The position numbers and the translations under genes are program-made. Shown piece after piece: positions 12,466 to 24,296 of a DNA stretch of 64,000 nucleotides; position 1 is the first letter of the stretch, and each line of letters starts with the position of its first letter. The stretch is taken from positions 30,429,323 through 30,493,322 of the forward strand of contig NC_083602.1 in assembly GCF_029168945.1 (NCBI RefSeq), written 5' to 3'. The DNA comes from Cannabis sativa (Eukaryota; Streptophyta; Magnoliopsida; Rosales; Cannabaceae). A model generated the notes under the pieces. That model did not search any database. It saw nothing but the letters and a program-made list of their open reading frames with translations, and was not told where the DNA came from.

Positions 12466-14376
12466 TGTTGGGTTTTATGCCCTAAATAAAACTCTTTACA
12501 ATCTGATTAGTTATCAATATAAGAAATTTGAAGTGATTGATGTTTGCATGAATTCTACATGCTAATGGTTTAATATGTTTGATATGTTTATTACATTCAT
12601 ACACACAAAATCAGTTAAATCCAGATCATATGTTTATTCACAATTACAGTATCGTCAACACAGTGGAATGTGATTGTGATCATATGAATCAAAAGACTTG
12701 GTCCCTGTTTCATCAGTGTTATTGGATTTACACTGATGTGATAATCAGCGATGATGTGTACTTACACTTGGAGTAAGTGTTATGTTCTTTCCAGGACATT
12801 AGTAAAGTATACTAGTTTCGAATGTATGGAGTATACATTGGACTGGACCGATATTGCAACTAAGTTAAGATATTACAAACTTACCATTACACATATCTTT
12901 CCAAGTCAATATCAGTAGTTGATCTTAAGATTAAAAGAATCTAAATCCTGATATGCTTAGGCTCAACTCAGGAGTGCTATTCATGTTCTTAGATTTATTA
13001 GTTAAGCCTACTTTTGGGTCAGGGTGATACGTATATTTTGGGAACATGATAGTATGATTAAGTGGGAGTGCTGAACATAAATATGGAATCTATAGCTTCT
13101 ACTGGTGTATAGAAGTCAAGTGATGATTCCCTTCGAGCTTAGCAAATAGAAGTAAATGGATGAGCTCTTGTTTAACTGACTAATTATTAGATCATTAAAC
13201 ACCATTTACAGGTAGCTAAGTGTTTTAAGGGGCAAAATACATTGAGGGGTGAGAACGGTAAAGAAATCCCATCTCGATGTAGATCATATATATAGAGGAT
13301 CTTTAAATCACAATAAGATTATAACAATGGTTAAATGAGATAGCATATTGATATCGTGGAACATACAATATGCTCTATATAAGTCTGAGAGTGCAATTCT
13401 AAGTTCTAAGAGTGGATTCAACGAAGAATTAATAAGTAGGAATTTACTTGGTAAATTTGGTTCACTTATTGGAAGCTCAGCATATAGATCCATGGTCCAC
13501 ATTCTAGTTGAGAACATTCTGCTTGTAAGACTCATTAATTGATTCGTGATTGATCAATTATAATTCTAAAGTTAGACTATGTCTAATTTTATGAATTTTC
13601 ACTAAGCAGGGGTGAAATTGTAAAGAAAAGAGTTTCTAGGTTTATTTATTTATTAATGGACTTTATATGTCTAATTAATAATTAAATTAAATGACAATAT
13701 TATTTAATAATGTATTTTAGTTATTAAATAATTAGTTTTGGCATTTGAAAGGTTAGAATTGGAAAATTGGCGTTTTTGAGAAAATAGAGATAAAATTTGA
13801 TAAAACTGCAAAATCAAGTGAGGCCCAATATAACACCATGGCCGGCCACTTATTGTGGGATTTCAAATTAATATTTTCATTATTTTAATGCCAAATAATT
13901 CCTAACCTAAACCTAGTAGTTGCCTATAAATAGAAAGTGATGGCTCAGTCAAATCACAAGTTTTCAGATCATATTTCTGACAGAAATTTCTCTCTTCAGA
14001 AAACTGAGCCTTCCCCACTTTCTATACCTGGCCGAAACCCTTTCTCTTCTTTTCTCCTTGATCAATTTCGACCCTAGTGAAAGAGTAAGTGCCCACACAC
14101 AGCAAGCAGTAACTCAATCATAGATTGGAAGACTGTGAAGGATCAAATTTGAAGAAGAAGGATATTCGGGCTCAGATCTTGATTATACTCTGCTACAAAA
14201 AGGATACAAGGGTTAGAGATCTGAGTGGAAGGAGACATTAATTCTGCTGCATCAATGTAAGGTTTTCTTAACTTTATATGTGTTTAATTTATCGTTTTAG
14301 AAAGTTCATATTTAGGGTGTTTAAACAACATACTTGTGAGTAGATCTAAGATCCTGGTAAAATAAATATTCCAACA
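12466..14376 (+). repeat. 5' LTR of element C
   Basis: It starts TGTTGGGTTTTATG and ends TATTCCAACA. A TATA-like box (TATAAATAG, 13925-13933) should place the transcript start near 13955. The two copies of this LTR in C share this box. Confidence 0.93.
13925..13933 (+). promoter_or_regulatory. TATA box in the element C 5' LTR
   Basis: TATAAATAG in an otherwise mixed context, conserved in the 3' LTR at the same place and, on the minus strand, in element E. Confidence 0.6.
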
Positions 14377-14378
14377 AT

Positions 14379-14392
14379 TGGCCTCAGAGCCA
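14379..14392 (+). other. Primer-binding site of element C
   Basis: TGGCCTCAGAGCCA begins 2 nt after the LTR. The usual plant copia site, complementary to initiator tRNA-Met, starts TGGTATCAGAGC, so this one differs at two positions. Element E carries the same variant. Confidence 0.7.
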
Positions 14393-14429
14393 TGGTAATT
14401 GATTTACTTGCATGAAATTTGGACTGTAA

Positions 14430-16630
14430 AATGATTGTTTGTTTGTTTTTGGATGGTATCATGTTGTATTGAGTGTTATTTGATGATTGATTGATGTTTG
14501 TAAATTTTGGTGAAAAATAATTGCGATTCTGTTTCTGGAATTATTTTTATTGGATAGTATGGAAAAAATTAAGCAAGTTACTCTTTTACAGAACTCAATT
14601 TCGATTTAATTTGAATTAGTTATGATTTTTTGAAGATTCGACAAAATCGGAGTTGTGCTGAAATTTTCCTGCGATCACGAAAACTGTCCGTACAACTCAC
14701 AATTTTTTCGTTTTTCTTCGTTTTTTCATGCTTTTTCATGGAATTAACTTCCGATTTTTTTGTGTAGTTTTGTATTAATAGATTTACTATTCCTAATTCA
14801 ATTCTAATTATCATTATGAATTAATTTAATATTTTTTTAATTTAATTCAAGATATTAGTGTAATTTGAATTTTAAATTAGTAAATATCTATCTTATTGCT
14901 TAATTATCTATCTTATTTTTAAATTTGATTATATCTTATCTTATTTTTTAAATTTAAGGTCAGATTTTATATATATATTTTTTTTATTAAATCTTTTTTT
15001 AAATATTTTGACCTTATTTAAATTTAAAATAAGATAACTATAATCATGTAATTTTAAATAGATGTAAGATATTTTGCTAACTTTTAAATTTTGTTATTTT
15101 ATTTATTCAAATTAAATTTAAAATCTGAAAAAGATATTTAATTTATCTTTTCTAATTTTTATTTAATTTTTATTTATAAAATAACATTTAATTTTTAAAA
15201 GTAGTTAGCAAATTTTGAAATGATATTTAGGTTGGTTGAAACCTAATTTTTCAAAATTGTAGGTTTAATTTTAAATATTTTTTTTTAAATAATTTCAAAA
15301 TTTAAATAAATATTTTTTTTATTTTCGAAAATAATTTTTTTTTTAAAATTTTATTTTTCGATTTTTTTTTAATTTTATTTATTTATTTATTTATTTATTA
15401 TTTTCGAAATTTATTTATTTAAAATTAAATAAATCCTACTTCCAACTATCCAGCTAACCTTGTTGCAGGAGTATATGGTTTTAACTTGTGTGTAAGTTTT
15501 CAAAACCTATTATTACTTGATTGCAAATAGCCATGGTTACTTTTTGCCAGATCTAATGATCTGATGGCTCCCTTGGTCAAGTTAAAACGATTGTTTGTAT
15601 GTTCTTTGGATGGTATCATGTTGTATTGAGTGTTATTTGATGATTGATTGATGTTTGTAAATTTTCGTGAAACATAATTGCGATTTTGTTTCTGGAATTA
15701 TTTTTATTGGATAGTATGGGAAAAATTAAGCAAGTTAGCCTTTTACAGAACTTAATTTGGATTTTATTTGAATTAGTTATGAATTTTTGAAGATTTGAAA
15801 AAATCGGGGGTGTGCTGATATTTTCCTGCGATCGCAAATCTGTCCGTACAGTTCACAATTTTTTCGTTTTTCTTCGATTTTTCATGGAATTAACTTCCGA
15901 TTTTTGGTATAGTTTTGTATTTATACTATTACTATTCCTAATTCAATTCTAATTATCATTTTGAATTAATTTAATATTTTTTTAAATTTAATTCAAGATA
16001 TTAGTGTAATTTGAATTTGAATAGAATTAGTATCTATCTACTTGCTTAAAAATCTATCTTATTTTAAAATTTGATTATATCTTATCTTATTTTAAATTTA
16101 AAAATAAGATATTTATAATCGTGTAATTTTTAAATGATATAAGATATTTTGCTAATTTTTTAAATTTTGTTATTTTATTTATTTAAATTACATTTAAAAT
16201 TTGAAAAAGATATTTATTTATCTTTTCTAATTTTTTATTTAATTTTTATTTATAAAATAACATTTAAAATTTAAAAGTAGTTAGCAAATTTTTGAAATGA
16301 TATTTAGGTTGGTTGAAACCTAATTTTTCAAAAATTGTAGGTTTAATTTTAAATTTAAATTTTTTTAAAAAAATTTCGAATTTTTCAAATTTTTTTTTAA
16401 ATTTTCGAAATTTTTTTTATTATTTAATTAATTATTTTCGAAATTAAATATTTAATTTAAAATTAAATAAATCCTACATCCAAAAACTATCCAGTAGCTT
16501 AACCTTGTAAAAGTGAGTATGTGTTTTTACTTGTTTGTAAGTTTTCAAAACCTATTATTACTTGAGTGCAAATTGCCATGGTTACTTTTTGCCAGATCTA
16601 ATGATCTGATGGCTCCCTTGGTCAAGTTAA
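14430..16630 (+). repeat. Tandem duplication in the leader of element C
   Basis: Two diverged copies of about 1.16 kb and 1.05 kb lie head to tail: 14430-15585 and 15586-16630. Both start with a block containing ggatggtatcatgttgtatt and end with gatctgatggctcccttggt. Element E has only one copy of this unit (about 36869-38100, reverse orientation). Confidence 0.85.
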
Positions 16631-19031
16631 TAATTTGTAACAGGTAAAATTTTACAATCTTCTTTCATCTGTGTATGATTTAGCAACATGATAGGATCCA
16701 TCCAAAGTGTGCCTGTGTGAGCCTATATGTTTATTTTGTTTTAATATAGATGCATATAGGTTGTTGCTAAATAAAATGTCACACCATGATAGATTTTATT
16801 TAGGTCCATTTAGTTATTGGACCTATTCAATTAATAACAGTTATTCATTTTAAGGTTAAATTCCTCTCTTTTGGGCCTTGTGTGAGAGTTGGGAGCCATA
16901 GAAGTGGGTACGACATACTGAACCCAGCACCCCCTCACATGAACTACCCCAATTGTGAAGGCCCATTTGCCTGATTTGAATAACTGTACTAGGTTAATTA
17001 TATTAGTTTGTTAGCAACATAATTAACTTTTAAAATATATGAAATTTATTTTCATTTTAATATTTTAAAGTTAATTTTAAGAAAAAATACTTTTAGTTTA
17101 GATATTATTTCTAGACAAACTATTTGTATTTTTCTTGTATTTAATTAAATATAGAATTTTAACTAACTAGATTCTTTCTGGAGCTTATTTAATTAAATAT
17201 TCCTATTTAAGTTATAAATTAGTTGTATCAACTGATTTTTCTTATCTAACTTAAATTTGAATATTTGATTTAAATTCTAAATCAAGTTGAGGAATCCTAG
17301 GTATTAGTTATTAAAGATTCTTAAGATATTTTTTAAGTTAATATCTTTTCGAATATTAACTTAAAATGGAATATTTTAGATATTTTTTAGGTTAATATCT
17401 TTTCGAATATTAACTTAAAAAGATATCTTCAAATTAAGTGGTTACAACTTAATTTTTGTTATTTAATTAAATCTAAATTTGAAAATATTTAAGTTCTAGA
17501 TTTTTCTATCTAACTTAAATTAGATATTTTTCAAATTTTTGAAAAGATACTTAGTCAAATAAAATATTTCCTAGATAGTAATTTCTAGACTACTTATTAT
17601 TTCTAATATTTAAATAGAAAAATATTATACTTTGTGAAATTAATTATTTAAATAATTAATTTTGGTACAATTTTATTAAATATATTTTTCCTAGTATTAA
17701 ATAGAAATTAATAATTAAGCCTTCTCTACACTTAATTATTTATTTCTTGAATTTAATACATTTAATTAACTTGAAAAATCTAAATATCTAAGTTGATTTT
17801 CATCATGATACTTAAATATTTATTTATTTTTCATGACACTTAATTAAATAGAAAATTATTTTTAGGTTGAAATTTAATTTTTCAACTTAAATTTAAATAA
17901 TTTTCAATATATATATTTTGTCTTTATTTTTTTAATCAATTTCGAAAATTGCATTTTAATTATGCAATATTTTTTGAATTTTTAATTTTGAAAAATAGAT
18001 TGAGTTGTAAATTAATTATTTATTTTAATTAATTCTTGGACCAACTACAATCAATGATTTTTTCATTTAATTGATTAATTCAAAATAAATGAATTTAAAA
18101 TATATATATATTATTAGAAATTGAATTAACTAGTCAAAAGAAAATCTAGATAGGTGATATTTTTGCTTGAAGTATTTCTTTTCTATTTTTATTATTTTCG
18201 AAAATTGTATTTTTATATACTTTAAATTTTCGAACTCAATAAATATATTCTCAAAGGAAATTTTTAAGTTGCTAATTATTTAATTTAATTCAACTTAAAT
18301 TAATTTCCTTAATATTTATATTTAAGATTATTACTAAGATGGAAATAATTTATTTTATTTCAATCACCATCTAAGTATAATTTTATAAATATTATATTAA
18401 ATTCTTATTTTTGAATTTCAATTCTAAATTTCGAATTTAATGAGAATTTATTTATTAGAATAATAAAGAAAATACATTTTAAAGAATGAGCTTTATTATT
18501 ATTAAGATATTCGATCTCCATTGTGGGTTTTACACCGCGTTTATTTTAGTGAGTAATCCTCCCTAATGGAGGAACGTTCATTAGCAATTTCGCACTGTTT
18601 AATCTCGCATGATAAGTGGTTTGTAAGTGTTTTATATGGTATAGATCACCCTAATGGTGGCGACCATATTTGACTTGCAAATTGCGAAACAATGGTAGAA
18701 GCTCATGAGATATAATAGCCTTGACTCTCACCTAAACGGGACAACGCTGGATTCCAATCTTGATCGAATAAAAGGTTGCTAGAATGTTTAACATTTTAGA
18801 TGAGCTGATAACTCTATTCAATGGATGGTAGCTTTGACTCTCGCCTAAACGGGACACTGATTTCATTTTGTTGAAAAACCTTGGAAATTATTTAGGATTG
18901 AATTTTTAAGTATTTTCTCACATCATTCCTACTTGCTATGTGCTTATAATTTCTGAATTGATTTTGTGTTAAACCATTATTAATTTCTATTTGTTGATTT
19001 CTATTATTTTGTAGTATCCTGTATTATCAAA
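16631..19031 (+). other. AT-rich leader of element C with conserved GC-richer islands
   Basis: No coding frame is visible. Two islands stand out from the AT-rich background and recur in element E. One is at about 16855-16990 (contains gggccttgtgtgagagttgg). The other is at about 18510-18860, just before gag, and repeats a motif around gactctcgcctaaacgggac at 18721-18746 and 18833-18857. Confidence 0.7.
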
Positions 19032-19901
19032 ATGAATCCCATGTTATCACTGTTGACTGAAAACAAATTTGAATGGATCTAACTTTAATAAGTGGAATGA
19101 GAACATTAATATTGCTCTCATAGGAGAAAGTGACTTGTTTGTTTTAAGCGAGCCGTCACACAAGTGCACAGGGATAATGCATCCAAAGCTGTGAAAGAAA
19201 AGTATGAGCGTTGGCAGAAAGCAAATGACAAAGCTCTATACTTTATGCTTTCTAGCATGGTTGGCACCCTCAAAACTCGGTTTTCTAAAACCGAGAAGGC
19301 TGCTGAAGTTATGACGAAGTTAAATGAGCTATTCAGTAAGGCATCACTTCAGTCACGCTTTGACGCGACTAAGAAGTACATTAATGCACGGATGGAACCT
19401 CATCAAAACGTGCGTGACCATGTTCTCCGCATGTCAAGTTATTTCCAAGAAGCCCAGGATCATGGTCTTTGAAATGGACGATGCTACTCAAGTAAGTCTT
19501 ATCTTGAATAGCACTCGACTCAAAGATTTACACCATACACATCAAATTATGTCATGAATAAGAAGGAAATTGACTTTCATGAATTAGTCAATGACCTTCA
19601 AACTTATGAAAATTTGATTGGAGGACCCAAGAAGAAAGGGAGTAAACCTCATAATCCTGGGAATGGTAATGGGACGATAAAACCTGAAGCAAATGTTGCC
19701 TCTGCTTCAAAGCCCAAATCGAAGAGGAAGTGGAACAACACCAAGAAGCGAACAAAAGCCATGAAGAATAAAAAGGCTACTCCTTCTGGTGATGCTACAC
19801 TTAAAGGAAAGTGTTTCTACTGCAATGAAAAAGGTCATTGGAAACCCCAGTGTCCTAAACTTCTTGCAAAGAAACAAGGTATTTCCATTTATAAACTTTA
19901 A
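19032..19901 (+). pseudogene. Copia gag of element C, frameshifted
   Basis: The start ATG at 19032 gives MNPMLSLLTENKFEW, after which a lost base shifts the frame. The expected continuation (SNFNKWNENINIALIGES) is in another frame, and a second shift occurs near 19160. The middle at 19164-19472 reads EKYERWQKANDKALYFMLSS and NARMEPHQNVRDHVLRMSSY, as in the UBN2-type gag of Tnt1-like elements. After another break, 19554-19901 reads NKKEIDFHELVNDLQTYE and ends with a zinc knuckle CFYCNEKGHWKPQC followed by a stop at 19899. No protease motif follows. The gag-only layout recalls the TR-GAG class of non-autonomous elements. Confidence 0.9.
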
Positions 19902-21714
19902 GAGTTTTAGTGAATTATTATCCAATTGGATTTATGATTTTGGACTAACTTTGTTTATTTGTTTTCTTCTTCTTATAGGCCAAGCTACTTGAACTCAGAT
20001 GAGTTGGATCAGCAAGCTAGACCAAGGGTGAAATCGTCCAGATGAAGATGAAGCTCTTCAATTTATTTTTGAATTAATTGTTTTAGTTTAAAGACAATTT
20101 GGATTTCAAATTTTAGTTAGGGATATTTATCCCTGTTTTTCTCATATTGTTGCAATACATTTTTTATTTTAATAAAGTCTTATTTTCGAAATTCAATATT
20201 GCAAATTATGAGATTGAGCTTCATTTATTTTATCTTCATCAATTATTACCACATTATATTTGTATGTTTGTATGTGTAAGTGTTTTTATTATTGATGCAA
20301 ATTCTATAATATTTACAACTCTTCATCGAGTTATATTAAATAAACACTAGAAATCATTTCTATGTTTATTAATAATTGTTAATTCTCATACAATTATTAA
20401 GAATTTGTTTAATAAAAGGATCTTTTGATCTGATAGGGGTCGAGAAAAGTTAAGAAAACTATGCAGTTCAACGATCTTTTATATCTACTGAACTCTGGAT
20501 AGTATTCAACTCCACATAAACTCTATCACACTAAGAGAATCATGATCTTTACAACCTTTAGGGGTGGATCATAATCTCTATATACTTAGGGGTGGAGGTT
20601 ATCCATAGTACCCTATATGTATATTCTTAGGGGTAGAGTCCATTCTACAATTCCCTATGAAACACATATCTTGTTTAAACATGGAAGTAATATAATGAGT
20701 CAGCTATTGTCAATATAAATTCTTGATCTTGATTGTATGTTCCATTTCGTTTTTACTGTTGTAAGTAAAAGTTTTATACCTTTGAAAGTTCTTTGTTAAA
20801 GTTTCACACTACCTTAATTGAGTGGGAGAATTTTAAAGTTCTATACCCATCTTCATTAGGTTGATAATTGTGATAGGTACTTAAGAACACTACTGAAAAG
20901 CAAATCTAACCATTCACATGGATAGGAATAGCTTATCAGAATTATGAGAATAAGATAAAGAAATCTAGTTCAGTCCATTCGAATGACTTGAACCTAGAAT
21001 TCTTAATCCTCATAAAATTTGATGGTATCTTAATTTTGATTACTTTAATCTCTGGCGTTTATTTTTCACTTCAAAATACTAGTCTTCCATGTTGATGACT
21101 TAGTCTTAACTTAAAGTTTCAGACTAATACAAAAGTCACAACTAGGTAACTCTCCAAACAATCAGAGGTTAAAAGTATTATTTAACCAGACATCTGCTAT
21201 TGAGTGGGAGCTATCTGAGATGTAATCAAATAGGGAACATTAGAAGATATTCAAGAAAGATTTATGAAAGTGATCTATATGTCAGATATAAAGGAACTGT
21301 GTATCAGTTGTCCTTGTATCTCACCATCTAATTTCGAAATTCTTGAGATGGTGCTTACTTTGGGGGTGGAGGAATTATTGAATAATAATTCAAGCTCTAC
21401 CAGAGAAGAATTGTAACTTGGTCTATTCGAAAATACCAGAAAGTTATATTACTGAAGAAAAGTCTACACTATATTATCTCAATTACATATTTTAAAATAT
21501 GAGAGATATGTCTTCTGTTAATTCAGATGTACTTTTAAAACAGTAAAGATTTCAGTATCCCTTGATGAGTAAAGCATATAGTAAAGGATGTTTCATAAGT
21601 GTATTTATGAACTAGTTTCCAGAAGTTTGGGTGGATTCAAATATACTACGCTTGATCTGAAGATCAAGATATCGTATGACCTATTTGCACGCCTTTCTTG
21701 TTTTATATTACTGT
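19902..21714 (+). other. Non-coding 3' internal region of element C
   Basis: About 1.8 kb lie between gag and the PPT with no recognisable pol motif. The motif ttaggggtgga recurs with small changes near 20557, 20587 and 20628. Blocks of this region are present in reverse orientation in element E (about 31660-34300), so it is conserved despite being non-coding. Confidence 0.65.
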
Positions 21715-21725
21715 AAGTGGGAGTT
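21715..21725 (+). other. Polypurine tract of element C
   Basis: AAGTGGGAGTT abuts the 3' LTR. The same tract in reverse orientation abuts the 3' LTR of element E. Confidence 0.8.
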
Positions 21726-23634
21726 TGTTGGGTTTTATGCCCTAAATAAAACTCTTTACAATCTGATTAGTTATCAATATAAGAAATTTGAAGTGATTGA
21801 TGTTTGCATGAATTCTACATGCTAATGGTTTAATATGTTTAATATGTTTATTACATGCATACACACAAAATCAGTTAAATCCAGATCATATGTTTATTCA
21901 CAATTACAGTATCGTCAACACAGTGGAATGTGATTGTGATCATATGAATCAAAAGACTTGGTCCCTGTTTCATCAGTGTTATTGGATTTACACTGATGTG
22001 ATAATCAGCGATGATGTGTACTTACACTTGGAGTAAGTGTTATGTTCTTTCCAGGACATTAGTAAAGTATACTAGTTTCGAATGTATGGAGTATACATTG
22101 GACTGGACCGATATTGCAACTAAGTTAAGATATTACAAACTTACCGTTATACATATCTTTCCAAGTCAATATCATTAGTTGATCTTAAGATTAAAAGAAT
22201 CTAAATCCTGATATGCTTAGGCTCAACTCGGGAGTCTTATTCATGTTCTTAGATTTATTAGTTAAGCCTACTTTTGGGTCAGGGTGATACGTATATTTTG
22301 GGAACATGATAGTATGATTGAGTGGGAGTGCTGAACATAAATATGGAATCTATAGCTTCTACTGGTGTATAGAAGTCAAGTGATGATTCCCTTCGAGCTT
22401 AGCAAATAGAAGTAAGTGGATGAGCTTTTGTTTAACTGACTAATTATTAGATCACTAAACATCATTTACAGGTAGCTAAGTGTTTTAAGGGGCAAAATAC
22501 ATTGAGGGGTGAGAACGGTAAAGAAATCCCATCTCGATGTAGATCATCTATATAGAGGATCTTTAAATCACAATAAGATTATAACAATGGTTAAATGAGA
22601 TAGCATATTGATATCGTGGAACATACAATATGCTCTATATAAGTACGAGTGCAATTCTAAGTTCTAAGAGTGGATTCAACGAAGAATTAATAAGTAGGAA
22701 TTTACTTGGTAAATTTGGTTCACTTATTGGAAGCTCAGCATATAGATCCATGGTCCCCATTCTAGTTGAGAACATTCTGCTTGTAAGACTCATTAATTGA
22801 TTCGTGATTGATCAATTATAATTCTAAAGTTAGACTATGTCTAATTTTATGAATTTTCACTAAGCAGGGGTGAAATTGTAAAGAAAAGAATTTCTAGGTT
22901 TATTTATTTATTAATGGACTTTATATGTCTAATTAATAATTAAATTAAATGACAATATTATTTAATAATGTATTTTAGTTATTAAATAATTAGTTTTGGC
23001 ATTTAAAAGGTTAGAATTGGAAAATTGGCGTTTTTGAGAAAATAGAGATAAAATTTGATAAAACTGCAAAATCAAGTGAGGCCCAATATAACACCATGGC
23101 CGGCCACTTATTGTGGGATTTCAAATTAATATTTTCATTATTTTAATGCCAAATAATTCCTAACCTAAACCTAGTAGTTGCCTATAAATAGAAAGTGATG
23201 GCTCAGTCAAATCACAAGTTTTCAGATCATCTTTCTGACAGAAATTTCTCTCTTCAGAAAACTGAGCCTTCCCCACTTTCTATACCTGGCCAAAACCCTT
23301 TCTCTTCTTTTCTCCTTGATCAATTTTGACCCTAGTGAAAGAGTAAGTGCCCACACACAGCAAGCAGTAACTCAATCATAGATTGGAAGACTGTGAAGGA
23401 TCAAATTTGAAGAAGAAGGACATTCGGGCTCAGATCTTGATTATACTCTGCTACAGAAAGGATACAAGGGTTAGAGATCTGAGTGGAAGGAGACATTAAT
23501 TCTGCTGCATCAATGTAAGGTTTTCTTAACTTTATATGTGTTTAATTTATCGTTTTAGAAAGTTCATATTTAGGGTGTTTAAACAACATACTTGTGAGTA
23601 GATCTAAGATCCTGGTAAAATAAATATTCCAACA
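21726..23634 (+). repeat. 3' LTR of element C
   Basis: Same sequence as 12466-14376, with about twenty differences by eye, including a short deletion near 22643. It ends TATTCCAACA, followed by the target-site duplication ctttt and the resumed LINE. Confidence 0.93.
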
Positions 23635-23639
23635 CTTTT

Positions 23640-24296
23640 TGCCAATGACACTCTTCTTTTCACCACTGCTTCTCTTGCTTCTTGTAATGCCCTTAAAGAG
23701 GCCCTTACCATTTATAATCCTGCTATTAGTCAAAGAGTGAATTACGCTAAGTCTTCCATTCTTTTTTCCCCAAACACTCCCCCCTCTGTTTCTGCATATT
23801 TTTTTAAGACCTTAGGATTGGAGTCAAAGCCTTTTATTAGCAAATATCTAGGGGTTCCTCAATGCTTTGGTAGATAAAAAAAAAATCCAGCTATGATTTT
23901 CTCCTCCAGCGGGTTAGTTCCCAGCTCCCTGTTTGGGATGAAAAACTGTTTTCCAGGGCCGGTAAAGAGGTGCTCTTAAAAGCTGTTATCCAAGCCATTC
24001 CATCTTATACTATGTCCTGCTTCAAACCCCCTGTTTCGATTTGTCATAAAATTAAAATTTTAATGGCTCAGTTTTGGTGGGGATCGATGGGAAAATGATC
24101 TAAAATTCATTGGTAAACCTAACGTACCCTTTGTACTTTAAAATTTTTTGGTGGTCTGGGTTTTAGGTCTCTGTTTTCTCATAACCAAGCCATGATTGCT
24201 ATGAAGGCATGGCGTGTTTTTTCTAACCCAATTCTCTTCTTGCCACTATTCTTAAAGCCAAATACTTCAAACACACTGGTTTTCTCGAGGCTAAAC
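23640..24296 (+). pseudogene. LINE piece 2: RT catalytic core and thumb
   Basis: It continues directly from piece 1 (HQLF followed by ANDTLLFTTASLAS). The expected FADD catalytic box reads FAND, with Asn for the first Asp. Further on are NYAKSSILFSPNTPP, FISKYLGVP, then after a frameshift in an A-run near 23876 VSSQLPVWDEKLFSRAGKEV, AIPSYTMSCF and MAQFWWGS. More stops and frameshifts follow before the solo-LTR insertion at 24297. Confidence 0.88.

Larger units (their letters stand above)
12466..23634 (+). mobile_element. Copia-type element C, 11.2 kb, gag-only, non-autonomous
   Basis: It is complete from LTR to LTR, with the perfect target-site duplication ctttt at 12461-12465 and 23635-23639. 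The LTRs are 1911 and 1909 bp and differ by roughly twenty positions by eye (about 1%). The internal region is 7.35 kb: PBS, a very AT-rich leader of about 4.6 kb with a tandem duplication, a damaged gag, and about 1.8 kb without coding sequence. I see no protease, integrase or RT, so it must have used proteins from another copia element. Confidence 0.93.
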
